From Moraxella osloensis (GTDB taxonomy: Bacteria; Pseudomonadota; Gammaproteobacteria; Pseudomonadales; Moraxellaceae), in the NCBI RefSeq assembly GCF_001553955.1, contig NZ_CP014234.1:1798001-1862000 (forward strand): 64,000 nucleotides of DNA, read 5' to 3'. Shown one piece after another: positions 54,152 to 63,689 of this stretch (position 1 is the stretch's first letter; every line of letters starts with the position of its first letter). The notes below the pieces were generated by a model, which ran no database searches, had not been told where the DNA came from, and saw only the letters and a list, made by a program, of their open reading frames with translations. Both the position numbers and the translations under genes were made by a program.

Positions 54152-54889
54152 GTGAGAATTGTGATCTGTGACGATGAGCCACTAGCCCGAGAGAGGTTGG
54201 CACGTATCGTAAGAGAAGAGGGACATGAGGTAATTGCCCTGGCAGCCACAGGTATTGAGGCCATTGCAAAAGTCAAAGAAACCGCACCCGATGTAATTTT
54301 GTTAGACATTCGGATGCCAGGAATGGATGGTATCCGCTGCGCCCAAGAGCTCAATGAGCTTAATAATGCGCCCGCCATTATTTTTGTGACCGCGTACGAC
54401 CATTATGCGATTGCCGCATTCAAAGCACATGCGATTGGCTATTTGCTAAAGCCTGCCAACAAAGAAGAGTTGTTACAGGTACTATCAAGAGCGTCATTGC
54501 TTAGTAATGCACAGCTCAATGAAATCAGTCGATTAGAAGACCCGTTAGCACAGTCCAATCGTCAGCATATTGCAGCGCGTACCCATCGCGGGGTGGAGCT
54601 GATTGCGCTGCAAGATATCTATTACTTTACAGCGGACCAAAAATACGTGCAAATCCGTCATAAAGGTGGCACGGTTTTAATTGATGAAACCCTCAAAGAG
54701 CTTGAACAAGAATTTGGGGATGCGTTCTTTCGTATACATCGCAATGCGTTAATCAATCTTAACTACCTAGAAATGCTTGAAGCGATTGACCAAGGTCAGT
54801 ACCAAGTTCGTTTCAAAGGTTTGCCTGACCAGCTTGCCATCAGCCGCCGTCATTTACCATTACTACGGGATAAAATCCAATCAATGTAG
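54152..54889 (+). CDS. algR: AlgR/LytR-type response regulator
   Basis: A 245-aa response regulator. The receiver domain (1-120) has CDDEPLARERL, the phosphoacceptor Asp52 (VILLDIRMPGMDG) and the Lys in YLLKPANKEE. A LytTR DNA-binding domain follows (about 145-245: FRIHRNALINLNYLEML). In Pseudomonas AlgR controls alginate, pili and virulence; the target genes here are unknown. The 270-bp spacer between algZ and algR holds no gene I can support. Confidence 0.9.
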   Translation: MRIVICDDEPLARERLARIVREEGHEVIALAATGIEAIAKVKETAPDVILLDIRMPGMDGIRCAQELNELNNAPAIIFVTAYDHYAIAAFKAHAIGYLLKPANKEELLQVLSRASLLSNAQLNEISRLEDPLAQSNRQHIAARTHRGVELIALQDIYYFTADQKYVQIRHKGGTVLIDETLKELEQEFGDAFFRIHRNALINLNYLEMLEAIDQGQYQVRFKGLPDQLAISRRHLPLLRDKIQSM

Positions 54890-55001
54890 CGTAGGCTTTC
54901 GTATGTTTGCGTCTACTTCAATGAGTCGTAAGAGTAATTAGCCTGACATTTTGCTATACTGTTGCCTAACTCGCTGAATCACTGACAGATACCCATCTGA
55001 C

Positions 55002-55030
55002 AAATGCCTAGCTTAGAGAGTTAGGCATTT
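55002..55030 (+). terminator. Hairpin terminator between algR and hemC
   Basis: AAATGCCTA (55002-55010) pairs with TAGGCATTT (55022-55030), and T residues follow. It lies 28 bp before the hemC ATG, so it could terminate the algR transcript or act as a leader attenuator. Confidence 0.6.
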
Positions 55031-55057
55031 TTATCGAATGCTAAAAAAGACACTGCT

Positions 55058-56017
55058 ATGACTACGTTAACGACTTTAAATATCGCCACTCGCCAAAGCC
55101 CGCTTGCCTTATGGCAAGCCGAACACATCCAAGCGCGTTTGCAAGCGCTGTACCCAAGCCTGACCGTCAATCTAGTACCGATGGTCACCAAAGGCGATAA
55201 AATCCTAGATACCCCGCTAGCCAAAATCGGCGGCAAAGGCTTATTTGTCAAAGAGCTTGAGCAAGCCTTGTATGAAAAACGTGCTGATATCGCCGTGCAT
55301 TCGCTCAAAGACGTACCCATGGTGCTCCCTGAAGGTCTGACGCTTGGCGCATATTGTGAGCGTGAGCAGCCAACCGATGCCTTTATATCAAATCACTATG
55401 AGAGTATAGATGCGTTGCCACAAGGGGCTAAACTTGGTACATCAAGTTTACGCCGTCAATGCCAAATTCAGCAATATCGTCCTGACTTAGAGATTATCAG
55501 CCTACGCGGCAATGTAGGCACGCGCCTATCCAAGCTAGATGCAGGTGAATATGATGCCATTATTTTGGCAACCAGTGGCTTGACGCGTTTGGGGCTTACC
55601 GATCGTATTCGCCATGAACTTGATACGCATATCAGTCTGCCAGCGGTCGGACAAGGTGCGCTCGCCATTGAATGCCGAAGTGATGATGCCGATGTGCTTG
55701 CACTACTAAAACCACTCAATGACGAGCCAAGCCGTCTATGCGTGATGGCAGAACGCGCCATGAATCGTCATTTGCAGGGTGGTTGCCAAGTGCCGATTGC
55801 AGGCTTTGCTACCATTCAAGATGGACAAATTTATTTACAGGGTCGGGTCGGCAGTGTAGATGGTAAAACCTTGTTAAAAGCAGAGCATCATAACGCGTTA
55901 GTTGATGACGCACGGGAGTCTGAGCAAATTGCCGAAGCCGTGGGCGTGGTGGTGGCTGAAGCGCTCATTGCACAAGGTGCGGACAAAATCTTGGCACAGA
56001 TTTATCAAGACGGCTGA
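55058..56017 (+). CDS. hemC: Porphobilinogen deaminase (hydroxymethylbilane synthase)
   Basis: A 319-aa haem-pathway enzyme that polymerises four porphobilinogens. [38 protein letters not shown] and [20 protein letters not shown] are conserved. The dipyrromethane-cofactor Cys is in [13 protein letters not shown]. The gene starts shortly after the hairpin that follows algR. It is followed 19 bp later by hemD, the next step of the pathway. Confidence 0.96.
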   Translation: MTTLTTLNIATRQSPLALWQAEHIQARLQALYPSLTVNLVPMVTKGDKILDTPLAKIGGKGLFVKELEQALYEKRADIAVHSLKDVPMVLPEGLTLGAYCEREQPTDAFISNHYESIDALPQGAKLGTSSLRRQCQIQQYRPDLEIISLRGNVGTRLSKLDAGEYDAIILATSGLTRLGLTDRIRHELDTHISLPAVGQGALAIECRSDDADVLALLKPLNDEPSRLCVMAERAMNRHLQGGCQVPIAGFATIQDGQIYLQGRVGSVDGKTLLKAEHHNALVDDARESEQIAEAVGVVVAEALIAQGADKILAQIYQDG

Positions 56018-56036
56018 TATTGAGATCCTCCTACCC

Positions 56037-56825
56037 ATGCAATTTATCAATACCAGACCTGATCAGCGAGCCAAGCCGCTAAGTCTATTTTTGCGTCAGC
56101 ATGGCGTTAAAGTGATTGACCTGCCGCTGTTGACGTTGGTAGAAAAGCCGATGACAGTGGCAGAGCAGGCAGGTTTACAATCGATTGACCGTTATCAAGT
56201 GGTGGTGCTAGTCAGCGAAGCGGCAGTAAAGTATGGCTTAGCGAGGCTTGCTACCTTAGTCAAGCTAACGGAATTGTCCAAAAAGATTACATGGGTGGCG
56301 GTGGGTGACAAAACCGCAAATTACTTTAACCAAACCTGGCAGCAGCTCACAGAGTTGCCACCACCTACCATTATTTTTCCTGATGAAAAACGCGCGCAAA
56401 ACAATGAAGGGCTATTGAATTTGCCGGTAATCCAATCGCTTGGTAAAGGCGATTACTTGCAGGTATGGCGCGGCATCGGCGGGCGAGAACTATTGGCGGA
56501 TACATTGGCGGCAAAAGGTGTGCAAGTACATTTGCTAAACTTGTACCAACGGGTTTTACCAAGCGCAACTACCCAAGCATTTGCGGTTTGGCAGCAAACG
56601 CAGAGCCACAACCAACCCATCGTTGTACTCATCTCAAGTTTGACCGCCTGGCAAAACTGGCAACAACTAACAGCAAACACTCAAATGGCTGCCAGCTGTT
56701 ATTATTTGGTATTGCAGTCGCGTATTGCAGAGCAAATGTTATTACAGCAGGCCAATCTTAACATAACTATTATCCCTGACTTAATGCCTGCGACAATTTT
56801 ACAAGCTTTAACCACTCACCAATAG
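56037..56825 (+). CDS. hemD: Uroporphyrinogen-III synthase
   Basis: A 262-aa HemD, starting at MQFINTRPDQRAKPLSLFLR (56037), after ATCCTCC. The sequence is poorly conserved, as in the whole family, but INTRP at the start, VVLVSEAAVKYGL, TWVAVGDKTANYF and the second-domain ISSLTAWQNW fit the two-domain fold. It closes hydroxymethylbilane to uroporphyrinogen III. Its 3' end overlaps the end of mutY on the other strand by 18 bp. Confidence 0.88.
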   Translation: MQFINTRPDQRAKPLSLFLRQHGVKVIDLPLLTLVEKPMTVAEQAGLQSIDRYQVVVLVSEAAVKYGLARLATLVKLTELSKKITWVAVGDKTANYFNQTWQQLTELPPPTIIFPDEKRAQNNEGLLNLPVIQSLGKGDYLQVWRGIGGRELLADTLAAKGVQVHLLNLYQRVLPSATTQAFAVWQQTQSHNQPIVVLISSLTAWQNWQQLTANTQMAASCYYLVLQSRIAEQMLLQQANLNITIIPDLMPATILQALTTHQ

Positions 56826-58106
56826 CTGCATGGCTTTCGGTTTGGCTAAGCTGTTTTGCGCTGAATCATCTACCCATGACAGCGTTTGCAGCGCTTGTTG
56901 CAGAGTTTGCGTCAGCCGCATACCCTGGTCAATCGTCAGCGTCATAATGAGCGGGGTCAAAAACCAATGAAAATGGGTAAGGCTATGTTTGACAGTATCA
57001 GGGCTATCTAAATTAACCTGCTGGATATTTAGCAGTTGCTCGGCTTGTAAGAACGCAAAAATAATCTGCTCAGCGGTGTTATATTCGGCTTCAAATGTTG
57101 ACTCTTGCTGCCAGGTTGCCAGTAGCGGCGCCTCTGTGTTTTTTGCCCCCTGTTGTTTTTTGACAAAGGCCAATGGTAAACACCACAGTCCACCCCAAAT
57201 CCCAGTGTCAGGACGTTGTAGCCACAAGGTTTTGTCATCGCAAACCAGCTTTAACGCTAGCGAAAACTTAGAGGGATTGGGTGATTTTTTGCTTTTTACC
57301 GGATAAAAACTTTGCTTGCCTTGGGCATTTGCCACGCAGTCGGCTTGCACGGGACACAGTAGGCAGGCAGGTTTGGCTTTGGTGCATAGCGTCGCACCCA
57401 TATCCATCATCGCTTGCGCATAGTGCCCGCTATCACGGTTCGGTGTTAGGCGCTCGGCGAGTTGCCAAAGCGCTTTGGTTGTGGCAGTTTTGGTGATATC
57501 GCCGTCAATGCCAGCCCAACGGGTCAGCACACGTTTGACATTACCATCGCAAATCACCCCTCTGTCACCGCCATATTGGTCAGCTCTGACACCCATCGCC
57601 ACAATCGCGCCTGCCGTAGATTGACCCACCCCTGAAATCTGCTCCCAGTGGGCAACCGTTTGCGGAAATTTGCCAGTTTGCTCGATGATATCCACCAGCT
57701 GCTTGGCAGCTTTATGCAGGTTGCGGGCACGCGCATAGTAACCCAGTCCTGCCCAGTGCTCAGCGACTTGCTCCCAAGATGCGTTTGCCAAATCCTGCAC
57801 GGTGGGAAAACTTGCCATAAATCGCTCAAAATAAGGAATTACCGTCGCCACTTGGGTCTGCTGTAGCATAACCTCAGATAACCACACCGGATAGGGGTCT
57901 GGCGTGTCAAGCTGATGCCGCTGCCACGGTAAATCATGACGCCCGCTATGGTCAAACCAGGTCAAAATACGCGGTGCAAAACTATCAAGCTGCGCTTTGG
58001 TATGCGCTTCGGTATGTGTTTCGGTATGCGCTTTGGTATAATTGTGGCTTAAGTGCTGATTGGGACTTGGCATCGTTGAGTGGCTGGTGTTCGGATGTGC
58101 GTTCAA
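56808..58106 (-). CDS. mutY: A/G-specific adenine glycosylase MutY
   Basis: A 432-aa DNA-repair enzyme that removes adenine opposite 8-oxoguanine. WLSEVMLQQTQVATVIPYFE contains the catalytic Glu, ISGVGQSTAGAIVAM the helix-hairpin-helix, VICDGNVKRVLTR the catalytic Asp, and CTKAKPACLLCPVQADC the 4Fe-4S ligands. A NUDIX-like C-terminal part (about 290-420) recognises 8-oxoG. The N-terminal 40 residues are a Thr/His/Lys-rich extension (YTKAHTETHTEAHTKAQ) not found in most MutYs; the true start may lie further in. Confidence 0.93.
   Translation of the reverse strand: MNAHPNTSHSTMPSPNQHLSHNYTKAHTETHTEAHTKAQLDSFAPRILTWFDHSGRHDLPWQRHQLDTPDPYPVWLSEVMLQQTQVATVIPYFERFMASFPTVQDLANASWEQVAEHWAGLGYYARARNLHKAAKQLVDIIEQTGKFPQTVAHWEQISGVGQSTAGAIVAMGVRADQYGGDRGVICDGNVKRVLTRWAGIDGDITKTATTKALWQLAERLTPNRDSGHYAQAMMDMGATLCTKAKPACLLCPVQADCVANAQGKQSFYPVKSKKSPNPSKFSLALKLVCDDKTLWLQRPDTGIWGGLWCLPLAFVKKQQGAKNTEAPLLATWQQESTFEAEYNTAEQIIFAFLQAEQLLNIQQVNLDSPDTVKHSLTHFHWFLTPLIMTLTIDQGMRLTQTLQQALQTLSWVDDSAQNSLAKPKAMQLLVSG
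57991..58038 (-). repeat. 12-bp repeat at the 5' end of mutY
   Basis: Four approximate copies of a 12-base unit (coding strand AAAGCGCATACC and variants) encode the HTE/HTK repeats of the N-terminal extension. As 12 is a multiple of 3, copy number could change without a frameshift. Confidence 0.65.
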
Positions 58107-58220
58107 AATTCACCATCGGGTTACTATCGTGATAGCTATATAAGACTTTCTGGTTAGTATTCAATAGTGACTGACAACAGACTTAACAAAGCTGCACTCA
58201 AACTAGGACATAGGCATAAA

Positions 58221-58250
58221 AAAAGCAATATCGTCATGGATATTGCTTTT
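58221..58250. terminator. Terminator downstream of the dienelactone hydrolase gene
   Basis: A perfect 12-bp stem AAAAGCAATATC / GATATTGCTTTT with a GTCATG loop. On the minus strand it follows the hydrolase stop and ends in a T-run. Confidence 0.8.
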
Positions 58251-58275
58251 GCTGTTAGGATGCAACGGCTATATG

Positions 58276-59019
58276 TTATACAAGATTGTCTTGCATAAAC
58301 GCAATCATTTCATCCCAGCTGGCTTTTGCCGCATCGGCATCATAGCCTAAGTCCACGCCATTTTCTTCGGCGCGTTTGTCAGCATTAGGATTGGTAAAGC
58401 CGTGTTTGGCACCTTCGTACACATCGACTGTGTACTCTACATCGGCGTTGTCCAACTCTTTTTTTAGCCCTTCAATGGCATCCATTGACACCATGCTATC
58501 GGCTTCACCATGTGCCACCAACACTTTGGCGGTGAATTTGCCTTTTTGTGCCGGTTGTTTTGGGTCAGGGTTGCCGTGGAAAGTCGCCACTGCTTTGAGT
58601 GGGAAGCCTTCACGCGCCATGTCTAAGACGATTTTACCGCCAAAGCAAAAACCAATCGCACCCAGACGGTTTTTGTCAACCGCTTCGAGGTCGGTAAAGT
58701 CATCCATAATGAGTTTACAGCGCGCCATCAACATGTCTTGGTCAGCGAGCATTTGGCTCATCCATTCATTGGCTTGGGCGGCATCTGTGGTCAGTTTACC
58801 TTCGCCATACACATCCATGGCGACGGCAGCAAAACCCGCTTCGGCTAAACGCTCAGTGGCTTTTTGTGGGTGCGCGGCGGCGCCCCACCATTCAGGCGCC
58901 ACCAAAATCGCTGGGGCAGGGTTGTCATGGCTAGCTGATTCTGGTAGACAGACATAGCTTTTGAGCTCCACGCCATCGCTGGTGGTAGATTCGAGTTGTA
59001 AAATTTGAATTGGCATCAT
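58276..59019 (-). CDS. Dienelactone hydrolase family protein
   Basis: A 247-aa alpha/beta hydrolase. AIGFCFGGKIVLDMAREG has the Cys nucleophile typical of dienelactone hydrolases, with Asp in VAHGEADSMV and His in YEGAKHGFTNPNADKR completing the triad. In aromatic degradation the family opens dienelactones, but many paralogues have general esterase roles, so the substrate is uncertain. The start may be Met1 or Met2, which are adjacent. No other aromatic-pathway gene is near. Confidence 0.85.
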   Translation of the reverse strand: MMPIQILQLESTTSDGVELKSYVCLPESASHDNPAPAILVAPEWWGAAAHPQKATERLAEAGFAAVAMDVYGEGKLTTDAAQANEWMSQMLADQDMLMARCKLIMDDFTDLEAVDKNRLGAIGFCFGGKIVLDMAREGFPLKAVATFHGNPDPKQPAQKGKFTAKVLVAHGEADSMVSMDAIEGLKKELDNADVEYTVDVYEGAKHGFTNPNADKRAEENGVDLGYDADAAKASWDEMIAFMQDNLV

Positions 59020-59233
59020 GCATCCTTATGTTACGGTAAATGATATGATTGATTGCTATTGTTATAAAAAGCTGGCGTTATAAAAACGCTGGATTCATAC
59101 GTTACTTTATACGCTACTCAGAGCGTGGCAAGTCAGTGCAACGGTTAATACAGGCATTACTGTATACTGAAAGCACCGCATTTTCCGTTATAATACTGTC
59201 ACTGTTTTACACAAGCCAAAAGTTGAAAAAATA

Positions 59234-59707
59234 ATGAGCCAATCTGTTACCTTACGCCCGCAATTTTGGGAGCGATTTTCGTTAGAACAATTGACCCAAG
59301 CTGAATGGGAAGCCTTGTGCGATGGTTGTGGGGCGTGTTGTTTGATTAAATTTAAAGACGATGACACCGATGAAGTTGAATACAGTGATGTCGCCTGTCG
59401 ACTGCTTGATTGTGCCACAGGGGCTTGCCAGCATTACCCAACAAGGCGCGACTATGTGCCCGACTGCATCAGCCTAACCATCGATAACATAGGCGAGATG
59501 TACTGGCTACCGGCAAGCTGCGCCTACAAACGCTTGTATTACGGACAACCCCTACCAAGCTGGCATTTATTACTTACTCAAGATGCCGCCTTGACACAAG
59601 CCATGATGCGCCAAAAAAATATCAGCGTGGCGGGACGCTGTCAGTCTGAAACAGAAGTCTCTGAGCTAGAGCAAGAACAACGGGTAATCCATTGGATTCG
59701 CCAATAG
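59234..59707 (+). CDS. YcgN-type cysteine cluster protein (UPF0260)
   Basis: A 157-aa protein with the family's cysteine pattern: CDGCGACCLIKF, VACRLLDCATGACQHYPTR and VPDCISL. These cysteines suggest a metal cluster, but its function is unknown. The ending ISVAGRCQSE is also conserved. The length is as usual (about 150 aa). It stands alone between a hydrolase and corC; the 214-bp region upstream has no gene I can support. Confidence 0.87.
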   Translation: MSQSVTLRPQFWERFSLEQLTQAEWEALCDGCGACCLIKFKDDDTDEVEYSDVACRLLDCATGACQHYPTRRDYVPDCISLTIDNIGEMYWLPASCAYKRLYYGQPLPSWHLLLTQDAALTQAMMRQKNISVAGRCQSETEVSELEQEQRVIHWIRQ

Positions 59708-59864
59708 CGCGCTTGGTTATGCGAGGCTTTACTAGTAATGAACAAGCTGATGGGTGAGTAAAATCAGCCAAAAATACAATAAAATTAAGAAAAATACCAT
59801 TGCAATCATCATGGGGTTAAGGTAAGGTAAAAAAATCTTTCGCCATATGAGGGTCTCGTCGGCT

Positions 59865-60764
59865 ATGTCAGACGACAATTCGAGTTCACACCTGTCAAAC
59901 AAACCACAAGGCAGTAGCTGGTCACGCGGTCTGAAACGCTGGCTATCTACCGCCCCTGAAACCCGTGATGAACTAGTCAAATTGGTACATGATTCGCGTC
60001 GATTTTTGGCGCCCGACACCGTCGATATGTTAGAGGGCGTGCTAGATTTACCCGCTATTCAAGTGCGAGAAATCATGACCCCTGTCAGCCACGTTGCAGG
60101 CATCATCCAGCACCAAAACTTGCAAGATATCATGTCGCTCTATATGGAAACCGCCCACTCGCGTTATCCTGTATTTATCGATGACAACAAAGACACAGTG
60201 ATGGGTATCTTACTTGCCAAAGATTTGATTCCGTTTTTGGTCGCCAAGGCGCAAGGTCAAAACATTGACCATTTCAATCTTGAGGCAATTGTACGTCAGC
60301 CAATTTATATCAGTGAAACTGCGCGTTCTGACAACCTGCTGCGTCTATTTCAAAAAAATCAAATTCATATGGCAATCGTCATCGATGAGTTTGGGGTGGC
60401 ATCAGGCGTGGTGACGATGGAAGACTTACTCGAAGAAATTGTCGGTGATATCATCGATGAGCATGACGACATCGAAGAAGATACCGATATCAATCATATA
60501 GTGCCTGTGCCAAACCAGCCTGACACATGGATTGTGCAATCCATCACCTCAGTCTCAGACTGTAATGAACAGCTAGGTACCCATTTTGATAGTGAGGATG
60601 TCACTAGTATGGGTGGACTGGTCATGCAAGAGCTTGGCGAAGTCAATGAGGTATTGGGTCAAACCGTCTTTATTGACGATTGTCGTTTGACGGTATTGTC
60701 AGCAGATGGTCGATTTATCCAAGAAATTGAACTGGTTAAAGGGTATAATCAGCTCGACGATTAG
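59865..60764 (+). CDS. corC: CorC-type CBS-domain protein (YbeX)
   Basis: A 299-aa protein. The start at 59865 (MSDDNSSSH) matches the usual N-terminus, though an upstream start at 59847 is possible. Two CBS domains (about 60-185: VREIMTPVSHVAGI, VMGILLAKDLIPFL, MAIVIDEFGVASGVVTMEDL) are followed by the CorC_HlyC domain (YLxQ-like GYNQLDD end). It is implicated in magnesium/cobalt efflux or in ribosome-linked roles. It is cotranscribed with lnt, 52 bp downstream, as in many proteobacteria. Confidence 0.9.
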   Translation: MSDDNSSSHLSNKPQGSSWSRGLKRWLSTAPETRDELVKLVHDSRRFLAPDTVDMLEGVLDLPAIQVREIMTPVSHVAGIIQHQNLQDIMSLYMETAHSRYPVFIDDNKDTVMGILLAKDLIPFLVAKAQGQNIDHFNLEAIVRQPIYISETARSDNLLRLFQKNQIHMAIVIDEFGVASGVVTMEDLLEEIVGDIIDEHDDIEEDTDINHIVPVPNQPDTWIVQSITSVSDCNEQLGTHFDSEDVTSMGGLVMQELGEVNEVLGQTVFIDDCRLTVLSADGRFIQEIELVKGYNQLDD

Positions 60765-60816
60765 TCCAATTACTTATGTTTGCAAAACCGTTTAACCCTA
60801 AAGGCAATACTCGCCA

Positions 60817-62391
60817 ATGCGTCTTACTACCCAGTCCCTAAAAAAGCAACTTTCTGTACAATCTCATCACGAGAGTACCAAATCTGCAAATACCAAACAG
60901 CCCCTGTTACCCAAACTGGTGCTGGCTTGGCTTGCAGGTGCGGCATTTGTCTTCGCGTTAGCGCCTTACGATTTTTGGCTAGTGGCACTGTTATCGCCAC
61001 TGGTGCTGTATTGGCTGTTATTGCCCACAATGTCAAATTGGCGGGCGTTTTGGCTCGGTGAAATGTATGGCATGGGATTGTGGAGCGTGGGCGCGTTTTG
61101 GTTGTTTACCTCGATTCATACCTATGGTGATACCCCTACCTTGTTAGCCTTGCTGATGATTGGTTTTGTTGGCTTGGGGATGGGATTGTTTCATGGCGCC
61201 TTAGCGGTCATTTTTAACCGCTTCGTGGCGAAACAGCCGCTAAGCTTTGCGTCATTATGGGTGGTACAAGAGTGGTTAAAGACCTGGCTATTTACAGGTT
61301 TTCCTTGGCTATTTGTGGGCTATGCTTATACGGCGCAGCCTTGGCTGACCAGCCTTGCCCCAATTTTTGGGGTGTTGGCGCTAAGCTTTGTATCGGTGTT
61401 CGTCTCAGCCAGTCTGGTGGAAGCGGCGCGAAAAAAATACCGTTATTTAATCCCATCGTCTGTGATGTTACTGGCAAGCGTTGCGCTGTGGCTTATTGCC
61501 CCGCAATGGACGACCCCCAAAGGCACGCCAAATCTGAAAGTCTCCTTAGTACAAGGCAATATTCCGCAGGACTTAAAATGGCTGCAAGAATACCAAATCC
61601 AAACACTGGGTATCTATGCAGGCTTGAGTAAAACAGAATGGGGTCAGGACATTATCTTATGGCCAGAGTCGTCAATTCCGATGTTTCAAACCGACGCCAT
61701 GCCCTTTATCAGCCAAATTGCTGCCCAAGCCCGCGAAAGCAATAGCGCATGGCTCACCGGTATTCCGTATGTGGATGTCAATGAATACGACCCAAAGGTT
61801 GATAAATACGAGCCATTTTACAACAGTGTGATTGCTTTGGGCGCCGATGCCAAAGGCTTATACAAGAAACAAAATTTGGTACCCGTGGGCGAATATATCC
61901 CGTTTGAAGGAATGTTAGATTGGGCATTGCCAAACTTGATGAGCGGTACCATGAGTTTTCGCAGTGGTTCTGCGCACCAAGCGCCCTTGCAAGTCAAAAA
62001 CCACCCAGTTGGCGTGGCGATTTGTTATGAAGTCGCCTATCCTGATACCACCCGCCGCAATGCCAAAAATACCGACTTTTTATTGACCGTATCCAATGAT
62101 GCCTGGTTTGGCACATCGGCAGGTCCATTACAGCATCTACAAATGGTGCAAATGCGCTCGATTGAAACCGGTCGCTGGTTTATGCGCGCGACCAATACAG
62201 GCGTGACCGCCATTATCAATGATAAAGGCAATATTGTTGCCAAAGCGCCAGCCTTTGAACGCACGGTGCTACGGGGTGAAATTCAATCGCGCGTTGGCAA
62301 TACGCCATTTATGCGCTGGGGTAGTTATCCTATCTTGGCACTGGCAGCGCTATTGCTACTGATTAGTTGGCTGATTCGTAAAACACGTTAA
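60817..62391 (+). CDS. lnt: Apolipoprotein N-acyltransferase
   Basis: A 524-aa inner-membrane enzyme that adds the third acyl chain to lipoproteins. Six to seven N-terminal helices (to about residue 220) precede the periplasmic nitrilase-like domain. The catalytic triad is Glu in ILWPESSIPMF, Lys in YKKQNLVPVGEYIPFEG and Cys in VAICYEVAYPD. A last membrane helix ends at LLLLISWLIRKTR. Residues 1-35 form a basic tail that is longer than usual; a later start is possible. The urtA product is a possible substrate. Confidence 0.94.
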   Translation: MRLTTQSLKKQLSVQSHHESTKSANTKQPLLPKLVLAWLAGAAFVFALAPYDFWLVALLSPLVLYWLLLPTMSNWRAFWLGEMYGMGLWSVGAFWLFTSIHTYGDTPTLLALLMIGFVGLGMGLFHGALAVIFNRFVAKQPLSFASLWVVQEWLKTWLFTGFPWLFVGYAYTAQPWLTSLAPIFGVLALSFVSVFVSASLVEAARKKYRYLIPSSVMLLASVALWLIAPQWTTPKGTPNLKVSLVQGNIPQDLKWLQEYQIQTLGIYAGLSKTEWGQDIILWPESSIPMFQTDAMPFISQIAAQARESNSAWLTGIPYVDVNEYDPKVDKYEPFYNSVIALGADAKGLYKKQNLVPVGEYIPFEGMLDWALPNLMSGTMSFRSGSAHQAPLQVKNHPVGVAICYEVAYPDTTRRNAKNTDFLLTVSNDAWFGTSAGPLQHLQMVQMRSIETGRWFMRATNTGVTAIINDKGNIVAKAPAFERTVLRGEIQSRVGNTPFMRWGSYPILALAALLLLISWLIRKTR

Positions 62392-62537
62392 AAACCTTAG
62401 ATACAGTAAGGTTTTGTCACCCATTGCAAAAATTTAGTATATAATGGTTACAAAGTTCCGTATAATAGTTAAAAATTAGACTTGAATTCATTTAGATTCA
62501 ACAACTCTTGCCCCAATGATTTACAGTGAGGTTTACG

Positions 62538-63026
62538 ATGGCTCATCATGAAGTCGTGGAAAACAATGTCAAAAAAGAACTTAGTTACGCTTTAATTGGC
62601 ATTTTAGCGTTTCTAGGCTTGGTTTTATTAATCCTTATTTCAGCAATTGTTCGCCCCGCTGGTAACCATGTCGACGTTGCAAAACTCAATGCTGAAGTGG
62701 AAGCCAAAGCTGCTGCATCTGCTGCTGCCGCTGCCAAACCAGCAGGTTCGACGCCTGCGGCAACCTCACCTGCGGCGGGTGAAACCACCACCGCCACTGC
62801 CAATGCAGACACCGCAACAGGTCCAAATGCCACGGTTGCCAGCCCAGATAATGCCTCGATGACGCCATCTTCTGCACCAACGGCTACTGCAAAAACATCG
62901 ACCATTGAAGCGCGTAATGCCTCAACGGCTGAAGCCAAAGCAGAGATTAAAGCCAAAACAGGTGAAACCCCAAATATCGCACCACCTGTTGCCTCAGCGG
63001 TCAAATCTCAAGAACAATCAAAATAA
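62538..63026 (+). CDS. Membrane-anchored Ala/Thr/Pro-rich protein of unknown function
   Basis: A 162-aa protein starting at ATG 62538 (MAHHEVVENNVKKEL). One membrane helix (ALIGILAFLGLVLLILISAI, about 19-38) is followed by a low-complexity tail: AAASAAAAAKPAG, Thr/Ala-rich, ending in a charged EAKAEIKAKTGE segment. It resembles a cell-envelope anchor with a flexible linker, as in many TonB-like or cytochrome-associated small proteins, but no family is recognisable. It precedes folA, which is on the other strand. Confidence 0.6.
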   Translation: MAHHEVVENNVKKELSYALIGILAFLGLVLLILISAIVRPAGNHVDVAKLNAEVEAKAAASAAAAAKPAGSTPAATSPAAGETTTATANADTATGPNATVASPDNASMTPSSAPTATAKTSTIEARNASTAEAKAEIKAKTGETPNIAPPVASAVKSQEQSK

Positions 63027-63066
63027 AACATCAATATCTAAATAAAAAACCACAGATACATAAAAA

Positions 63067-63092
63067 AACCACGTTAGATAACGTGGTTTTTT
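63067..63092. terminator. Bidirectional terminator between the Ala/Thr-rich gene and folA
   Basis: The stem AACCACGT / ACGTGGTT with a TAGATA loop extends with A-run/T-run pairing. It can serve both convergent transcripts. Confidence 0.82.
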
Positions 63093-63118
63093 TGTGCGCT
63101 AAGTCGCCATTGTCAAGC

Positions 63119-63646
63119 TTAAGCTTTTTGGTAAGTGACAAACTGATAACTCAACCCGCTTTGCTCATCCGTGAATTTTTCACTTTCTGATGTTTTAACA
63201 AAATCACTGGTAATCTCTGGATAAAACGCCGCTGCGTTGTCAATCACGGTATCGACCTGGGTTATTTCTAAGCGATCACTAAACAGTAGGGCTTGTTGAA
63301 AAACTTTTTCACCACCAATCACCCAAATCGTTTGCAAACCTTTACCATGCGCGAGCGATGAGGCTTGGGTCAGTGCGTCATCTAGGTTGTGCATCACAAT
63401 GACGGCATCATCATCCACTTGGTAATCCAAATTGGTGGTAATCACAAAATTGGTACGGTTGGGCAAGGGTTTTGCGCCCATGGATTCAAAGGTCTTGCGA
63501 CCCATAATCACGATACCGCCATTGGTATGTTTTTTAAAATGTTTCAAGTCCTCAGAGATGTGCCAAGGTAATTGATTGTCTTTGCCAATGGCGCGGTTTT
63601 GGCTCATCGCCACGATTTGGGCGACTTCCACATTAGAATAACTCAT
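63119..63646 (-). CDS. folA: Dihydrofolate reductase
   Basis: A 175-aa DHFR, which reduces dihydrofolate to tetrahydrofolate with NADPH. AQIVAMSQNRAIGKDNQLPW-type residues at the N-terminus (the LPWHISEDLKHFKKHTNGG block contains the catalytic acidic residue), VIMGRKTFESMGAKPLPNR and IWVIGGEKVFQQAL are all conserved. The size is normal for chromosomal DHFR. It lies 43 bp downstream of thyA in the same direction, the usual folate pair. Confidence 0.96.
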   Translation of the reverse strand: MSYSNVEVAQIVAMSQNRAIGKDNQLPWHISEDLKHFKKHTNGGIVIMGRKTFESMGAKPLPNRTNFVITTNLDYQVDDDAVIVMHNLDDALTQASSLAHGKGLQTIWVIGGEKVFQQALLFSDRLEITQVDTVIDNAAAFYPEITSDFVKTSESEKFTDEQSGLSYQFVTYQKA

Positions 63647-63689
63647 GATTTATCCTTATTGTTGTGAGTTTTGGTATTGGGCTGCAAGC

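Noticed and set aside
59732..60019. Minus-strand frame with a hydrophobic C-terminus over the corC start
   Set aside because: Most of it is antisense to corC; the hydrophobic part reflects A-rich DNA read on the other strand, and there is no ribosome site.
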